Below are positions 6,775-8,654 of a DNA stretch of 8,654 bases, one piece after another. The DNA lies in contig JABXJZ010000048.1 in assembly GCA_013375335.1 (NCBI GenBank), positions 1-8,654 of the forward strand. Reading direction: 5' to 3'. Positions within the stretch are counted from its first letter, which is position 1; each line of letters opens with the position of its first letter. Origin of the DNA: Desulfobacterales bacterium. Its GTDB lineage: Bacteria; Desulfobacterota; DSM-4660; Desulfatiglandales; B25-G16. The notes under the pieces are model-generated. The model was not told the origin of the DNA and searched no databases. It worked only from the letters and a program-made list of their open reading frames with translations. A program made the translations under genes and the position numbers.

Positions 6775-6857
6775 TCCATGTCCCCCTCAAAGCCCTCGGG
6801 TGCCATCACCACGCGCTGATCGCCTGCATACTTGTCCGAAGGGAATTGTCTTATCAC
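6771..6857 (-). CDS. Possible 28-residue small protein tiling the gap between the PreA-like and PLP genes
   Basis: A GTG at 6857-6855 overlaps the TGA stop of the PreA-like gene (GTGA). The frame runs 28 codons and ends at a TGA (6773-6771) that overlaps the ATG of the PLP gene (ATGA). The product contains FPSDKYAGDQRVVMAPEGF and ends in acidic residues. It has no membrane segment and no motif I know. The overlaps at both ends are the usual signature of translational coupling within an operon and explain why this gap has no spacer. Against it: the frame is short, no clear Shine-Dalgarno is close to the GTG, and the overlaps could be chance. It could alternatively be the true C-terminal tail of the PreA-like protein reached by a frameshift, or a remnant of one. 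Confidence 0.35.
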   Translation of the reverse strand: MIRQFPSDKYAGDQRVVMAPEGFEGDME

Positions 6858-8029
6858 GCCGGAAGCAATTTCAGCGCTCCAACGGGACAGATTTCCGTGC
6901 ATAACCCACATCCATCACAGTTTTCGCCATAGAGTGCAAGTTTGGGGGCGAATTCGATAGCCCCGTAAAAACAGACCTTCCCGCATCGTTCACATCCGCC
7001 TTTGGTCAGGTTTATACATGTTTCAGGATCCACCTGGGCCACCATAGGTGGTTTTTTCGCCAACTCCTCGATTGTAACGATATGGGGCAGCGCCTTACCC
7101 CGAATGCTTTGCAAGGAATCGAGGCCTTTACGTTCCATATATTGGGAGAGGCCTTCAAGGATCCTTCGAAAACGTCCATACCCATGCCACATGATACTCG
7201 TGCAGATCTGAATGATCGTTGCCCCCAACATCATGTATTCAACAACATCCTCCCAGGTGCTGATGCCACCGACTGCCGCTATCGGGATATTTACTACCTT
7301 AGCCACTTCCGATACGTGTCTTTGGGTGATAGGTTTAATGGCAGGACCTGAGTATCCTCCATAAGCTGCCAACTTTGGCAAGCCTGTATTAATGTCCACG
7401 CCAGCAAAGGACCGGACGGAATTTGCTATTGTGAGATAGTCGGCACCTGCTTGTTCTGCAGCCTGAGCCATTGGAACCATATTGTGTGAGGTGGGGGTCA
7501 ATTTGATCCCAACAGGAAGCGATACTGCTTTTCTTACGGCCTCAACCTGTGTGTAGCATGTCTCCGGGTCATTGCCCATCTGGAAACCAACCCTGTCTTC
7601 GCCTGCTGGCATGGGGCAGGAAACATTGATTTCAAACATGACCACCTTACCCGTGTCCTGGATAATCCTGGCATTTTTGCCCGTGTCTTCAGGATCGGGA
7701 TGGGCCACGACACTTGCAATGATTGAGTTGTTGCCCTCGTAAGCCTTATCTAATTCATTCTCCAGCCAATCCTGAAGCGCCATGGTGGTGTACAATTCAA
7801 TGTTCACCATTCCAATTCGATTTTTCCCATACTTGATGAGCTTCATTCTCCCACAGCGGGGATGCTGTGCCCATTTGACAGGTGGGGCAAAGCTTTTAGG
7901 TACCACGCCACCGGCCCCTGCTCTCCACGCCTGATTGGATCTTTCACCATCCCAACCGGGGGTCGCTGAGGCCAATATCAACGGATTCCTGAATCTTACC
8001 CCGGCGAACTCAACTTCTAAATTGCCCAT
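6854..8029 (-). CDS. PreA-like flavoprotein: dihydropyrimidine/dihydroorotate dehydrogenase domain fused to a 2[4Fe-4S] ferredoxin domain
   Basis: Residues 1 to about 310 form the FMN-binding TIM barrel of the dihydroorotate/dihydropyrimidine dehydrogenase family. Matching the barrel against mammalian dihydropyrimidine dehydrogenase from memory, the pocket residues are Asn76 and Glu78 (VNIEL), Asn135, Ser137 and catalytic Cys138 (NVSCP), and Asn203-Ser204. FMN-site sequences include Lys176 (GIKLTP), GGYSG at 224-228 and GGI at 254-256. The residue after Cys-Pro is Met140, where dihydropyrimidine dehydrogenase has His and dihydroorotate dehydrogenase A has Asn. The C-terminus (about 332-391) carries a non-standard motif, C338-x7-C346-x2-C349-x3-C353, and a canonical C371-x2-C374-x2-C377-x3-C381-P. 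Electrons likely pass between the Fe-S clusters and FMN. No PreT-type NADH partner is in the window. The start is ATG 8029, with GAGGGAG about 6 bases upstream. It is the first gene of the operon. True pyrimidine reduction is possible, but a different ring substrate is equally so. Confidence 0.88.
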   Translation of the reverse strand: MGNLEVEFAGVRFRNPLILASATPGWDGERSNQAWRAGAGGVVPKSFAPPVKWAQHPRCGRMKLIKYGKNRIGMVNIELYTTMALQDWLENELDKAYEGNNSIIASVVAHPDPEDTGKNARIIQDTGKVVMFEINVSCPMPAGEDRVGFQMGNDPETCYTQVEAVRKAVSLPVGIKLTPTSHNMVPMAQAAEQAGADYLTIANSVRSFAGVDINTGLPKLAAYGGYSGPAIKPITQRHVSEVAKVVNIPIAAVGGISTWEDVVEYMMLGATIIQICTSIMWHGYGRFRRILEGLSQYMERKGLDSLQSIRGKALPHIVTIEELAKKPPMVAQVDPETCINLTKGGCERCGKVCFYGAIEFAPKLALYGENCDGCGLCTEICPVGALKLLPA

Positions 8030-8243
8030 CCTAACTCCCTCTTGACTGTCACCGAACCACCACCAGAGATGGAGGCTTGAGGAAGGCCCCTAAAAGCGGC
8101 CGACAAATAGTTCGGTTCATTGAGTTTGAAATTCGAATACCCGCCTGCCATGCAAAGTACTTAGGGGTAGATTAATAACCATGGCTACAGCATTAGCTTC
8201 AACCAATTATCCTGAGCCTACACAAAGGCATTGCGGGCAGGTC
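8030..8243. promoter_or_regulatory. Upstream region of the PreA-PLP-M24 operon
   Basis: The operon promoter should lie here on the minus strand. The best pair I can find, TTGAAG and TATTAA with a 19-base gap, is too far from consensus spacing to call. No riboswitch or clear operator is recognised. A short GGCC/GGCC pairing occurs around 8085-8101. No coding frame is supported. Confidence 0.3.
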
Positions 8244-8381
8244 GAAGCACGAAATACGAAACAATATCTAATGACCGAAATCCAAAAGACCAAAATATTC
8301 TCACTGTCGCGACGGTCCTAAAGACAACTTCTTTAACATGTTTGGAAGTTTTAACATTCGGATTTCGTATTTACACTCTTC
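8244..8381. repeat. Degenerate 138-bp palindromic (MITE-like) repeat element
   Basis: Nested inverted matches share one centre near 8312: GAAG (8244-8247) with CTTC (8378-8381), AAATACGAAA (8252-8261) with TTTCGTATTT (8363-8372), and TCCAAA (8281-8286) with TTTGGA (8341-8346). The 8-bp palindrome GTCGCGAC (8306-8313) sits at the middle. Stacked arms with a palindrome at the centre indicate an old foldable interspersed element rather than chance pairing. It resembles small AAATACGAAA-armed repeats found between genes in other bacterial genomes, but I cannot confirm family membership without a search. It has no coding capacity and would be non-autonomous. A reading frame over 8231-8452 covers it and should not be called a gene. 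Confidence 0.55.
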
Positions 8382-8654
8382 AAAAATCACCTGACCGGCA
8401 GACCCTTTTAGGTTCGCACCAGCAGACCTGGTGGTTTAACGCGATCAATTAATTCCCCTTCATTCAGTATAATATGCTTATGGGGAGCATTACCGGTTTG
8501 TTAACGAAAAACGCAACAGCGATTTATCAAATCTAAAACCAGCAATTTAAGAGAGGGTATGGGTGTCTTTTTTTTGGTTATGCCCTCATATAGCCTAGAT
8601 TAATGGGCGTTTCAAAATGGTTTATATAGACGGAGCTTATGATTCTAAGGTTTA
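8382..8654. other. AT-rich right-edge non-coding region
   Basis: No gene is supported. Structures present are: CACCAG (8417-8422)/CTGGTG (8428-8433), a perfect 6-bp hairpin with a 5-base loop; an exact TATAAT at 8468-8473 on the plus strand without a good -35; ATGCT (8474-8478)/AGCAT; and GAGGGTAT (8553-8560) facing ATGCCCTC (8580-8587) around a 19-base loop that holds eight T residues. At the very end an ATG at 8639 follows GGAG with only 3 bases between. It could begin a plus-strand gene running off the window, but five codons are too few to judge. Confidence 0.4.

Noticed and set aside
8553..8587. An intrinsic terminator based on the eight-T run
   Set aside because: The T-run is inside the loop of the stem, not after it, and no GC stem directly precedes it.
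8639..8654. Start of a plus-strand gene at the right edge
   Set aside because: GGAG lies only 3 bases from the ATG and just five codons are visible, so it cannot be supported as a gene.
1..8654. CRISPR array, rRNA or complete insertion sequence
   Set aside because: No regularly spaced direct repeats, rRNA signatures or transposase were found on either strand.

Overview
The window looks like a piece of an anaerobic Desulfobacterota (deltaproteobacterial) chromosome. Two things point there. One is the MltD-type lytic transglycosylase, with the N-terminal block 'VDFW.. VY.. QG' and trailing LysM repeats. The other is the IHF-alpha-like protein, which ends in a TFRCSG variant instead of TFRPS. 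The main metabolic cluster encodes ferredoxin-type Fe-S and flavin chemistry, which fits an anaerobe. The lineage is inferred from the style of these proteins, not from a search.

Layout. 1-421: no convincing gene; a GC-rich hairpin at the left edge and two abutting perfect or near-perfect hairpins (214-263). 422-2416 (+): exported MltD-like murein lytic transglycosylase with LysM modules. 2417-2710: convergent intergenic region with one terminator-like hairpin. 2711-3567 (-): an IHF-alpha/HU-family DNA-bending protein preceded by an uncharacterised 163-residue protein. 3568-3984: a decayed stretch containing the N-terminal piece of a tyrosine recombinase (integrase) that still has a near-perfect ribosome binding site. 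3985-8029 (-): an apparent operon read right to left, in the order PreA-like flavoprotein with two Fe-S motifs, possible 28-residue small ORF, PLP-dependent fold-type-II enzyme, M24 (creatinase/aminopeptidase P-like) metallohydrolase. 8030-8654: long upstream region with a 138-bp degenerate palindromic (MITE-like) repeat and other small dyads.

How the genes work together. The three-enzyme cluster is the part most likely to be an undescribed system. The PreA-like protein keeps the pyrimidine-site asparagines and the active-site cysteine of dihydropyrimidine and dihydroorotate dehydrogenases, but one pocket residue and the first Fe-S motif differ. The PLP enzyme belongs to the tryptophan-synthase-beta/cysteine-synthase fold but matches no enzyme I can name and has a C-terminal extension of about 110 residues. 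The M24 protein keeps all five metal ligands but lacks the usual second active-site histidine. Redox chemistry on a C=C or C=N bond, a PLP lyase and a C-N hydrolase together suggest catabolism (or reductive assimilation) of a nitrogenous ring compound or amino-acid derivative. The substrate cannot be read from the sequence. The gap between the first two genes is tiled exactly by a short reading frame that overlaps its neighbours at GTGA and ATGA.
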